A stretch of DNA of 64,000 nt. Origin: Allodiplogaster sudhausi (lineage: Eukaryota > Nematoda > Chromadorea > Rhabditida > Diplogasteridae). Under the pieces are notes generated by a model that saw only the letters and a list, made by a program, of their open reading frames with translations, was not told the origin of the DNA and searched no databases. Each line of letters begins with the position of its first letter. Position 1 is the first letter of the stretch. Shown here in pieces: positions 54,010-64,000 of the stretch. The stretch covers positions 239,501-303,500 of the forward strand of contig CALZFC010000097.1 of the NCBI GenBank assembly GCA_945643635.1, in the 5' to 3' direction. The translations under genes and the position numbers were made by a program.

Positions 54010-56808
54010 ATGCAGCAAGATCTTCGCATCGGTTTTCTGAACTGCCGAACGCTCCGAACGGCCGACAGACTCGTCGAATTTGAGAACACCGTCAGTTCTG
54101 TACCATTTGATGTCATCGGTCTTTCAGAAGTTCGGCGCACAGGCCTCACCGCTGTCACATTAAAGGCATCAGGACACCATCTCTTCGCATATGGTGAGGC
54201 TTCATCAAAGGGAACTGGATTCTACGTTCATAAGAAATGGGCCGGTCACTGCGATTTTCATCATATCTGTGACCGACTATCTTTTCTTGATGTGACGTTG
54301 GACCGATGCCAACTACGCCTCATTGTCTGCTACGCCCCCACATCGGCATACTGCGATAACACTTACACGGGTTTTCTCGACAAACTTCAGACGCTGCTCG
54401 TTAACTCTGCTGGTCGTGTTCAGCTTCCGGGTGGCGGAGTTCGACGGGTAGTTCTCCTGGGGGACTTCAACGCCAAGATTGGAAGCCGTGTGGGTGCAGA
54501 GATGTATGTTGGCCGGCATGGCCTTGGCCGACGCAATGACCGCGGCCAGATGCTCAACGAATTCTGCGAGGAGAATCGGCTTCATATCATGAATACCCGG
54601 TTCGACAAACGCAACTCTAGGAAGTGGACATGGCGTTCTCCCGACATGATTACGCGCAACGCTATCGACTATGTGCTCTGTCGGGACCAATCCATTTTCC
54701 TTGACGTCTCGGTCGTTGGCTCTTTGCGCTTTGACAGTGATCACCGCATGCTGATGGCCCGTGTCCGCATTCCACTTCGTCCAACTCGTAGACACAGGGC
54801 GTCTCAGCCACGCGGTCGAATCAACAGGCCTTTGTTCGACGTTGCGCTCACACATCTCTCAGCAGGAGTGGATATGACACAGTATCCCAACGTCACCAAC
54901 ATTATATCCCTCGCCGCTAAGATTGCGAACGAACCAGAACAGAAGCCATCACTGTCAAATCGGACACAACAGCTCTTCCAGCGGAGACATCAACTACTTA
55001 CAGCCCGTGTCACGCGTGCATCCCGAGTCGAACTCTCGGTCTGCTGCAAAGCGCTCCGAGTATCTTTGAAGGATGACATTCGTCGACGTAATCTCTACGC
55101 TGTTGAAAGAGCTGTCCGAAAAGGCCGAGGATTAAGAAAAGCCCTGCAGCAATCTGAGGTGTCACTTACTCAACTCTGCCAATTGAAGTCTCCTAATGGA
55201 CGCGTCGTCAGCAACCGCAGTGAAGTTGCCGACATCGTGCAGCGGTTCTATAATGGTCTGTTTGCTGTTCCAATTCCACCTCGGCAGCAGATCTACATCA
55301 CGACCGAGGCTCTTCCACCGATTTTACCTTGCGAAGTCCAAAAGGCAGTAAATCGGATGCGGCAAGGGAGCTCCCCTGGTCCAGACAGAATCACGGTTGA
55401 GATGCTTCACGCTGGAGTTAACATCCTGTCTCCTCATCTTGCCGTCCTCTTCAATCGCTGTCTGGATGAGGGACGTGTGCCTGACTCCTTTGCCGACTCG
55501 GTGCTATCGTTGATTTTCAAGAAAGGTGACCCGCTCGACATTGCCAACTACCGTCCAATTGCGCTACTCTCCTGCGTGTACAAAGTATTCTCTTCAATTC
55601 TTGGTGCGCGGATGGAAGAGACACTGCAATTCAATCAAGCAGTCGAGCAAGCCGGATTCCGCAAGAAGTACTGCACTACTGACCATATCCATGTAGTCGT
55701 CGAAATGCTGCAGAAGGCAACCGAGTATGAATTTCCACTCTATCTCATATTCGTTGACTTCCGGAAGGCCTTCGACAGCGTTCGATTCGATGCCCTTTGG
55801 CCCGCCCTCCATCGCCAAGGCGTACACCCGATGATCATATCCATCCTTCAGAATATCTACGATTCAGCTGAAGTTCGGGTACGCCTTCGAGGCCAAACTG
55901 TGCCAATCAACGTGCAGCGAGGAGTTCGACAAGGTGATAACATCAGTCCCTCCCTTTTCTCTGCTGTCGTGGAAGAAGTGTTCCGAAACCTAGACTGGTC
56001 TGATCGCGGCATAAACATAGATGGCATTCAAATGCACCACCTCCGTTATGCTGACGACATTGTCCTGTTTTCCCATTCCGCGAAGGAAGCAGCGGCGATG
56101 CTCAGTGAGCTGTCAGCCGCAAGTGAAGCCGTCGGCCTTTCCATTAACACCTCGAAGACCCAGGCTATGACCAATCGAAGCCGCAAACCTCTCTTTGTTT
56201 CAGGTCAAACCATCGACTACGTGGACACCTTTGTCTACCTTGGACAACTGGTAACATTTAAATCCAATCCGGCCCTCGAGTTAAACAGGAGAGTGCGGGC
56301 AGGTTGGGCAGCTTTCAATCGCTTCTACGACTTCCTCACAAACAGGAGAGTTGACGTTGCCCTCAAATGCCGCGTTTACCAAACTAGCATCGAGCCTGTG
56401 CTGTTGTATGGTGCGGAAACGTGGGCACTTCGTCTACAAGATCGCCGCCGCCTCATTGTGTGCCAGAGGAAAATGATGAGAAAAATGGCCGGAGTCACTC
56501 TCCTCGAACATCGGACGAATGACTGGCTCTTCGACAAAATTCCTATTCCCGATATCCGAGTACGAGCCATGGAGAGGAAGTGGAAATGGGCCAGTCTGAT
56601 TGCAAAAATGGATGGAGGACGCTGGACAAGACGAGCCGTGGAGTGGAGACCGTGGAAATGGAAAAGACATGCTGGACGCCCCCGAGAACGATGGCGTGAC
56701 GAATTCGACCGCAACCTGTCCACCACTTGGATGCGAACCGCAGTCATGAAACCCGATGCCTTTCATCTTTCCTTCACCCACCGGGCCCAGTCCCTGATTG
56801 TGGAATAA
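54010..56808 (+). CDS. RTE-clade non-LTR retrotransposon ORF (AP endonuclease plus RT, 932 aa)
   Basis: One uninterrupted frame. The N-terminal endonuclease has LRIGFLNCRTL, GLSEVRRTG, YAPTSAY, VVLLGDFNAKIGS (about 158), NAIDYVLC and SDHRMLM (about 245). The reverse transcriptase has SPGPDRITVEML, ANYRPIALLSCVYKVF, FVDFRKAFDSV, GVRQGDNISPSLFS and the catalytic RYADDIVLF (about 680). The C-terminus (RHAGRPRERWRDEFDR) is typical of RTE elements. No ORF1 is present, as usual for RTE. The 3' UTR is very short and ends in GAATAAACTTTGAAACTTTGAAT, resembling the short 3' ends of this clade. The intact frame suggests a recently active copy. Confidence 0.9.
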   Translation: MQQDLRIGFLNCRTLRTADRLVEFENTVSSVPFDVIGLSEVRRTGLTAVTLKASGHHLFAYGEASSKGTGFYVHKKWAGHCDFHHICDRLSFLDVTLDRCQLRLIVCYAPTSAYCDNTYTGFLDKLQTLLVNSAGRVQLPGGGVRRVVLLGDFNAKIGSRVGAEMYVGRHGLGRRNDRGQMLNEFCEENRLHIMNTRFDKRNSRKWTWRSPDMITRNAIDYVLCRDQSIFLDVSVVGSLRFDSDHRMLMARVRIPLRPTRRHRASQPRGRINRPLFDVALTHLSAGVDMTQYPNVTNIISLAAKIANEPEQKPSLSNRTQQLFQRRHQLLTARVTRASRVELSVCCKALRVSLKDDIRRRNLYAVERAVRKGRGLRKALQQSEVSLTQLCQLKSPNGRVVSNRSEVADIVQRFYNGLFAVPIPPRQQIYITTEALPPILPCEVQKAVNRMRQGSSPGPDRITVEMLHAGVNILSPHLAVLFNRCLDEGRVPDSFADSVLSLIFKKGDPLDIANYRPIALLSCVYKVFSSILGARMEETLQFNQAVEQAGFRKKYCTTDHIHVVVEMLQKATEYEFPLYLIFVDFRKAFDSVRFDALWPALHRQGVHPMIISILQNIYDSAEVRVRLRGQTVPINVQRGVRQGDNISPSLFSAVVEEVFRNLDWSDRGINIDGIQMHHLRYADDIVLFSHSAKEAAAMLSELSAASEAVGLSINTSKTQAMTNRSRKPLFVSGQTIDYVDTFVYLGQLVTFKSNPALELNRRVRAGWAAFNRFYDFLTNRRVDVALKCRVYQTSIEPVLLYGAETWALRLQDRRRLIVCQRKMMRKMAGVTLLEHRTNDWLFDKIPIPDIRVRAMERKWKWASLIAKMDGGRWTRRAVEWRPWKWKRHAGRPRERWRDEFDRNLSTTWMRTAVMKPDAFHLSFTHRAQSLIVE

Positions 56809-56829
56809 ACTTTGAAACTTTGAATAAAA

Positions 56830-57560
56830 TATACGAAAAAACATCTTCATGTAAAAGGATTTTTGTGCGCATGACACACTGTTTTCTCCGGGAACTTTCC
56901 CTCACCACTCAAGATTTTCTCCAGGAACTTTCCGGGACCAGTGCGGGAATTCTGAAAGTTCCCGCACCGCTCCCGGAACTTTTACCATAGAATGAAAGCG
57001 CGGCTGTATAGGTTCGGTTCTACTAAAATGAGAAATACGTTGTCTGTGCTCCATCAAACATGAAAATCTATAACAAATTGAAAATTGAAAGCATTTTCAC
57101 TTTTTTTTATTTTTTTGTTGTTTAGAGCAATTAGGATGCAAAATTTAATTTCTATATCTCAACAAACTGCGGCGCAGTGACCTCAGACGTGCATCCAACT
57201 CGCCTCCCAGCGCGGCGAGCCTAATAATTCAAGCCGTCATAGCGAACGAAAGAGACATTTTCTGATGACTAGACCACTTCCAATCGATTCCTCATACCGG
57301 AAAACACCCATAAGGAACTTTTGAACAAAATCAAAGCCGGTCGATTTCGGCCAGGCCATTTGGATACTCTCGCAAATCGCGTCATATATCCATCCTCAAT
57401 GTTTTTTTTTTTGAAAACGCAGCCAACTCTTGGCGAATACTCGTCATTTTCAATGTAAATATTAGCGAAACGGCCGCCTTCTTTTATCATGTACTCGTTA
57501 TTAAACCTTGCATTATTAACATTATGCTAGTAGAATGATTTTTTTCTTCTTTCATTTTCA
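56830..57560. other. intergenic, no gene seen
   Basis: Begins with CCGGGAACTTTCC-type repeats (about 56885-57000) that resemble CCCGGAACTTG words before the RTE element near 52975, so the LINE and the pyrimidine tract may have inserted into one older repeat. The remainder is AT-rich and lacks coding potential. Confidence 0.4.
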
Positions 57561-57565
57561 AACTT

Positions 57566-60500
57566 TTATTTTTCAACGAGAATTTTTATGACGACTGCGA
57601 GCAGCGCGATGACTTCGAATAGAAAGCACACGCAGAGTGCGAGGAGAATCCCACCAAAGCAGCCGACGTTCGACAGGAACCGTGAGAACTGCAATTTAAA
57701 AAAAAATAAAATTTTGATTTAAATTTCCCGCCAATCACTCCAGTACCGTCATTGCTCGCTCTTCGACGAAATAACGTGTGTTCTCCTGAAGAGCCAAGGC
57801 GATGCTTACGAGAATGACGTCATTATCGCCAGCATTGGAAATGCTCGTCTTCTGTCAAACAGATTTTGAATGTCAAGACCCAGTCTGGATATGAGCTTTA
57901 AATGAGGACGATCATCGATAAATAATTAATGCAGGTTCGAATTGCCGCGTCCGCCCTTGAGTCATATTCTCGCGTTCTTCTTTGCAGAACACACAAAGCC
58001 ACTGCGTGAAAAGAGCACGAATGAAAGGGAGTGCGAAAGGCTGCGGCAATTGAAAGCTCACATAATATTTTAACTGATCCTCTTTAAAATAAATTGAAAA
58101 ATAGCTAACTGAAAGTGCGCCCTTTGAAACGGCCACGTTGAACTGAGAGAAGCGGCAAGGCAGACGGCAGCTGTGCGCGCACTCTGGCCACGACGCGTAG
58201 TTCTCTCCACGCGAGGACAGTGTGGATAAGATGCAGGAGACTAGATAGAATACTACCAATGTTCTTTAATAAGTCTGTATGTCTGGATTGGGACCAAAGA
58301 TAAAAGAAGAAATACCCTGGCTAACTCCACAGGTTGTCGCTGAAGCTGGTCGCTGATAAGTGGCATCCATGCAGCCACATTCTTGCTGCAGCACGTCCTG
58401 GTAGCACGAGCGGTAGCAGCCCTGACATAAGCGTATTTTGGGTTCTTTTTCTATTTCTTCACATAATAAAACAATTCTGGTTTAATAGAATCAGTTTCAG
58501 GAAACGCATTCATATGAAATGCTGCCGAGTAGACCTCGAGTGTGAAGGCGCCCGGGTAGTACGAGCGAGCTCGATGGCCATTTGTTAGCTTGCCATCGGA
58601 ATGAGCGCAGACATCTCTTGAGTTGGTTGACAGGAGGTTATAGTCATTCTGCAAGGAAATTAGACGCTCTAACCATAAAACGAATTGGTGCGCAACGTTT
58701 GGCATTAGGAAAATTTTTTTGTCTACAGTGTCTTATATCTTATAGACTCAGAAAAAAAAGAAACAAAAAAAACAGTAAAAATAGTACGGCCGAGATTGTG
58801 AGACGAAAACTTTTCCACGATGCCTCGACGACGACTCTAAATTAACTAAAAATTGTTCGCATACATATAATTGATATATTATAAACATATATAATATTAA
58901 ATATCTCACGCTGAGCTGTCGGCCAGTATGACAGTGTCCGTTGCATGGACAAAGACACGCAAAGAAGCGGTGTCTGTCCACGGAAAGTATTCAGACTGGT
59001 TAATCGACAGACCCGTGAAGATTCCTGTGGGACGCATATTCATTCATTAATCTATGTTTAGTCACTACCCCTGAAAATGGCAAAATCACCGACCTCCGCG
59101 ACTTCCGGTCATGCGAGTTTGATAGAAGAAGCTCTCGTTGAAATAATTAAAAGTAAAGCAGTTGCCCATGGATGGGTCGAAGGAGGAAGAAAGTGAGCTA
59201 TATTATTAAACATTGCTTTAAGTATTGCATTTATATTATATATGTATAATATAATAAACATAGTCTATCGATAAGAAAAACTGGCAAACATAACGCTTGA
59301 CCGCTGACCTAACGGGGATCTCCTTACGTTCGTAGCTGAAGAAACGAAAGAGATCGGAGACATCCCAGGAGAAAGCTGAGAGCTGTTCGGAAGAGTAGTT
59401 AGAGAGCATAGAAGGTAGCAAAACTGTCATGGCAGCCGAATTGATGCCCGATTGGTCGACAGTCTAATCGTCTTTGATTTGTTTCGTCAGAAGCAGCTTT
59501 CTGCCGTATTATTTCCACTTGGCACAATATTCACAATTGACCATTTTTTGTTATCTCAAACTTTACGATGTTGAAGAAATTGAAAGTAAACCTGTGTAAT
59601 AATGTTCACGCCATCATTCCCGTAGGTTGTATTGAGAAGCGAAATCGTTGATAATGCTAAAGTATGTATGTACATGAATATCAAATGTTGCAAACGAACA
59701 AGTGTGGCTTGCATATTCTAAAAATAGCCAAAAAATGGATAGAGAGAAACCACATTTTTTTAGTTGACACTGTCTTCTACGAATATTTGAAGGCGATTAT
59801 AGCCTCACAATCCTCCCTTTGTGTCCTTTTTTTTCTAGGCTTACGATATTCGCAGTATTGGCCTGTGCGCGTTGGTGAGCATTGACAAATGGTTTCGTAT
59901 GTCTCTGTGAGGTTACAAGTCGCCATCGGGTCAGCCACGACGCACTTGTTCTCATAGAGATTCCCGTCGCTCTCGATGTAGCCGCCACAATCTAAAATAT
60001 TTATAAAATTACGACCTTACATAATATATCGCTTCAGTCTGCAACCTTTTTCTGCAAGAAAGTCTTTTGTTAACTTCTTACCAGACACTGTCGCAGACGT
60101 TGTGCTAATGGAAGTGGAGGAAGAGGTGCTCGCAGATGTCGGTGGAGCATCTGTGATGGCCACCATTGCCGTACTCGTAGAGTCTGGCAAGTTTCAAAAA
60201 GCTTATTCTGCACTTCTTAATTAAAAATAAATCCCAAAAGTGAATAGACAAAAAATTTCTCTCGCAAGTATAAGTTGTCGTCTACCTGTCGATGCTGGAC
60301 TTGAACTTGTTACTGAAGAAGTAGATATTGCAGCAATTGTGGTTCCTGTAGTGACCAAAGTCGGAGCCGTATCTAGAATGGTCATCAATCCATTGTTCTC
60401 TACTTTTAGGAACAGTCATACCGTACGACGTTGGAACCAAGGAGGTGCTGGAGGACGATGCTGATGATGTTCTCTGCGATGCGGTGAAAGTCGAAGTCGT

Positions 60501-62447
60501 ATAAGGTGCTGTCGTGGTCGCTCCCGCCGTAGTCTCTTCCGTTGTAGTCGTTTCCATCGCCGTCGTTTCTGTGGTCGTAGTTTCCGTGGTTGTCATTTCC
60601 GTGGTCGTAGTTTCCGTCGTTGTTGTCGTAGAGGTCGTCGCGGCTAAAGATTTCTTAAACTTCTTCCTGAAGCCATTTCAGTCTAGAATTTCACAGGATT
60701 AAAATAACAAGAAAAGACAATACTCGGAACGGTGCACGTTGCCTCTGGATTAAATCCCGTATTCCGTCCAGTGTCATCAAAACGATAAAAGTTGTAGTAG
60801 TCGCCCAAGTAGCAGCTGGCCGTCGGCGACGTTGTCACCCAGGAGCCGCTATCGAGTGACACCTGGAAATTACCGTATCCACCCAGTAACGGCCCGAATT
60901 AGCAAACCAACTTAGCTTTGAGAGCCAAGAGAACCAATTAATCGGTGTATGTGTACTACCGTGTATTTTATATAAGGAAATCAGGGCAAATTTCGGCCTT
61001 TGTTCTCCGTTCATATCCATTTTCCCTCACCAGCAGCTGACTGTTAGCCGGGCACGAGACGGTACTGCACGGGTTCTCCGTATTCTGCTGCACCAAGGAG
61101 GAGTCGCAAGAGTAGCCTGAGGGGCAATTCGAGGATATCGCCATTGGATCGCAGCTGCGGCAGTAGCCGAAGCTACCTTAAAGAAGGACGATCACCGAAA
61201 ATACAGTAATGTGCGTTCAAACGTACAAATACTTCGAACGGAAGTTCGTTTAATTACTCAAAAATGTACGGTAGACTAGGAATGTGCATGTGTTTTTTGA
61301 AGCGGGTTGTTATTGCTGTTATATCTATTTGATAATGTTTTGCGTAACAAGAATTTATAAAAACATTATCTAAAACAAATGAACCAAAAGGTGATAAAAC
61401 ATTCACCATAACAATTTCTTCAAATCCTTGCAATTTTATTTTCCCGCGATGGGTACGTGGCCGTGAAGTTGGGATTCTACCGATGGGTTCTGCTTTTCCC
61501 TGGCAAACCAATCACAAATTCATTCAAAATTTGCATTTTAAAGTTCATTATACTTGAATATGGAACTTTCTTGTACATTTTCATTTACATATTCTTTTTC
61601 TGCATGCCCCAGACTATTCGAAAATAACTAAGATGGTTCATTTATCGTCAATGACTTTTCGGTGAACTAGGAAAAGGTGGTAAATAAAATTAATTTTATT
61701 AAAAAAATTAGTTTACATACTCAATAAAATCTGCATATTTCACCACAGTTTGTTTTGGTTTTCATTTTGTCTAAACCAGGTCGATATCACCGTCTCTCCC
61801 TACTTCCTCCTCCTTTTCTCTCTTACTCCATTTGCTCGTATCGTTCGCAGTGACGCATGTACAGGAAATTGGGTAGTAGAGCAAGACAGCCGTGCTGTCT
61901 AGACCTGCACCATCGAAGACAATCCAGGTATTCTAAACATTATGGCTCATTTATTGTAGAGTAATACATTTTAGCGGAAATCTGATACGTGCTATTTTTT
62001 CCTAAATATTTTATCTTTTATGATGCTCAATCGGACAGATTCATTCGATCTCCGTCAACAAAAGACTAGAAAAGATCCGAGCAACAACGAACATTATCCT
62101 GACAGACTGGCACGCCAGAGACGTCGTTGCCGTGTGAGTCTTGCTATAAGAAGAGGTTTTAAAAACTACTTTAGTATCCTTTATGTAGGATATGCACCTT
62201 GATGAAGACCCGTTTTTCCCGTTAATTTGGAATTCTTTCACATTTAGCTTTCTGATATGTAAATTACAGTAGTAAAACATTTGAAAAAATAAAAATAAAT
62301 AATGAGAATATTTCTGACACATCTGAGGTAGCCGACGCTGCAGAGGACCATCCGACGAACATCGGGAGTCTGAGTGAAGCACGCCGAGCCGTCGTGCGCG
62401 ACCGATACGGACAGCGAGCATGAAGGGTCGGTGCAGCCCTGTTGGCC

Positions 62448-62490
<43 letters not shown>

Positions 62491-62704
62491 AAACATGACC
62501 AAAATGGGGCTATTTGGATTGACTTTTACTCATGGTTTTCTTTGAATCTGAGAAACATGCAAATTGTGGTGGTGAAGACCAGTCAATATAACGCAAAATA
62601 TGTATAATAGCAACGTTCGTGATCAATTAGAAAAGAAAATCATTGGCGTACGTACAGTCGGCTGTGCTGATGATTAAAATGAGCGCAGCAAGAAGATGCA
62701 ACAT
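57566..62704 (-). CDS. egas-type degenerin/ENaC family protein with EGF and Thr-rich domains (694 aa, copy B)
   Basis: Eighteen exons: 62704-62656, 62446-62321, 61176-61031, 60862-60724, 60643-60422, 60372-60286, 60183-60082, 59991-59845, 59656-59592, 59463-59309, 59197-59094, 59024-58910, 58836-58788, 58648-58535, 58421-58316, 58240-58110, 57851-57747 and 57688-57566. They total 2085 nt, all in phase. Order: signal peptide (MLHLLAALILIISTAD), Cys-rich modules, LGDYYNFYRFDDTG module, Thr/Ser-rich mucin stretch, EGF-like exon (CQCSPTRTGQYCEY), then the degenerin ectodomain with SFDPSMGNCFTFNYF, GIFTGLSINQSEYFPW, GCYRSCYQDVLQQECGC and WPECAHSCRLPC, ending in a pore-type helix NVGCFGGILLALCVCFLFEV. 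This is the layout of Caenorhabditis egas genes (EGF plus ASIC). The helix keeps the conserved Glu, but the G-x-S filter position reads A-L-C, and TM1 is replaced by a signal peptide. Channel function is therefore uncertain. Confidence 0.82.
62455..62488. repeat. (GA)n simple repeat in intron 1
   Basis: Run of GA units upstream of exon 2 of the egas-type gene, on the coding strand a (CT)n tract before the splice acceptor. Confidence 0.9.
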
Positions 62705-62719
62705 GGTTTCTAAAAAAAA

Positions 62720-63051
62720 ATTATGACATATCAGTTGAACGTTCACGAGATAATGGAGATGCCATTTTGCAACGCATGCCATACACACAAGAAAATAAAG
62801 CGTTGAGAACGCGTTTTGGCCATATCGTTGGGGTTGAAAGCGTTGAGAATGACGCTTTTAGAGGCGCCTCGGCCGACTTTTTGGAAAGCGTAGACCCCCC
62901 AACGCTTTTCAGGTTTGCAAAGCGTTGATCGCAACGATTTTCAGCTTTGCAAAGCGTTGATCGCAACGCTTTTCATTGCAAAGCGTTGCGGAGTACGCTT
63001 CCCAAAATTATCTGCGATCGGCTTCTCTCTTCATTACCACTATCATTCGCA

Positions 63052-63093
<42 letters not shown>

Positions 63094-64000
63094 ACTGTCT
63101 CTCTCACTCTCTTTCACTTTCTCTTCACTGTCTCTCTCGTTCTCTCTCTCTCTCTGTCTCTCTCTTCACTGTCTCTCTTATTTAACAGGTTGTTAACTCT
63201 TCCACTTTGTCTAACATTCGTCGTGTTAATGATTTGGAAAAGAAAAAAAAACATTTAGTCACATTAATGGAGATTGAAAGCTTTTGGGTTTTGGAAAGCG
63301 TTAGAAATACTCTGCGGCCGGAAAATTGTTTTCTGATAAGTATTGAAATCATATGACACACTAAATATGTATTTAATTTCGTGATATTTTTTGGTCTCCA
63401 ACTCTTTTAGTTTTGTTTATATTGTTAATTTGACGTAGCTGAATAAGCTACTCACTTCCTCTTTCATCTTCGATTCGACAAGGAAGTCGCTGACCTTTGG
63501 GGCTTTCTCTGTCTGCTCATGCAAGTTCCGACCTACGCGCCAAAATCGAATACGGCAAATGTGTTAGCAAGGCGGATCAATACCCTCTTTTCGTCTGGTA
63601 CAGTGAATGGAGCCTAGTTATACAGCGAAATTGTACAGTGAAGGATAGAAATCGTGGCCTTCTCACTTATTTCTATTTTGCTAATTTTAACTTTGTTGAC
63701 TATCTTATATTCTATGTGCTTTGCTTTAGAATTCACTCATCGTGGAAGGGTTGAACTTTTACCTCGTACGAATTAATCCTCGCTCAGTTTTTCTGTCTAC
63801 TAGTCGTTGTTTGACTAATTTCTGTAAAAAATTCCTTGTTCTTTTTGACCTATATTTATTCTATTTCAGAAAAAAATGCCGTTGTTAGATGTGTACCGGG
63901 TTTTAAATCTGTGAATAAGTCTCCCTATGCTTGTAAATGTTGCATTCTTGTTCTGTTTGAAGGATTGTTATTTCCTGTACTCACACAAAAATAAACTGTA
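62720..64000. other. repeat-rich upstream region of the egas-type gene
   Basis: AAAGCGTTGA-based direct and inverted repeats lie at about 62780-63000 (units such as TTTGCAAAGCGTTGATCGCA repeated two to three times). A (CT)n-rich tract lies at about 63055-63180. Beyond 63200 the sequence is AT-rich with no supported exon; the 85-codon ORF at 63497-63754 has no recognisable domain. Confidence 0.55.

Noticed and set aside
54313..54855. A 180-codon minus-strand ORF inside the RTE element
   Set aside because: Antisense shadow of the RTE endonuclease, with no domain.
57912..58110. A possible extra exon in the egas-type gene between 58110 and 57851
   Set aside because: Joining exon 58240-58110 directly to 57851-57747 is in phase and gives continuous degenerin-like sequence; the intervening ORF has no family resemblance and no clear donor.

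Overview
The window looks like nuclear DNA of a nematode, probably a rhabditid or diplogastrid. I infer this from short AT-rich introns, nematode-type serpentine chemoreceptors, a degenerin/ENaC channel of the EGF-plus-ASIC (egas) type known from Caenorhabditis, and CR1-like, RTE and Ty3/gypsy retroelements. No database was searched.

Left part (1-21 kb): a duplicated GPCR neighbourhood. The 3' exons of a rhodopsin-type receptor (+ strand) lie at 172-1477. Two intact eight-exon seven-helix chemoreceptor genes on the minus strand (12468-9970 and 17785-15188) are tandem copies of each other. Between them is a truncated copy of the first receptor (13390-14037) and an inverted duplicate of its flank (about 12590-13376). 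The first unit was later hit by a foldback element (about 2130-3740) and by a CR1-like LINE (4572-8673). The LINE is flanked by nearly identical 1505-bp direct repeats. Possible secreted Thr-rich and His/Ser-rich coding pieces lie at 19.6-21.05 kb.

Middle (22-26 kb): a clean five-exon REEP5/YOP1-type ER-shaping gene (22003-23640, +) carries a tRNA-Glu-like sequence in intron 2. A small inverted-repeat element follows (about 25347-25664).

Centre (25.8-50.8 kb): three layers of nesting. The outer layer is an egas-type gene copy on the minus strand (50760-25836). It has no visible first exons and stops early, before its channel domain. A Ty3/gypsy element (26699-49375, 337-bp LTRs, TSD TGTC) sits in one of its Thr-rich exons. 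A 15.7-kb Maverick/Polinton-like element (29339-45064, 6-bp TSD CAACTC) sits inside the gypsy pol gene. This innermost element is almost entirely a giant palindrome: two arms of about 7.56 kb around a 603-bp unique centre. Each arm carries a 19-exon protein-primed family B DNA polymerase gene truncated at motif B, a divergent small gene starting 36 bp away, tRNA-like modules and terminal 43-bp tandem repeats. The inner ends of the arms contain scrambled second copies of the outer ends. The centre holds a C2H2 zinc-finger ORF and the first exons of a Ser/basic protein. No integrase, capsid or packaging gene is visible.

Right part (51-64 kb): microsatellites, a second foldback element related to the first, an intact RTE-clade retrotransposon (54010-56808, +), and a complete second egas-type gene (62704-57566, minus, 18 exons, 694 codons by my splice model). 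The last 1.3 kb is repeat-rich with no supported gene.
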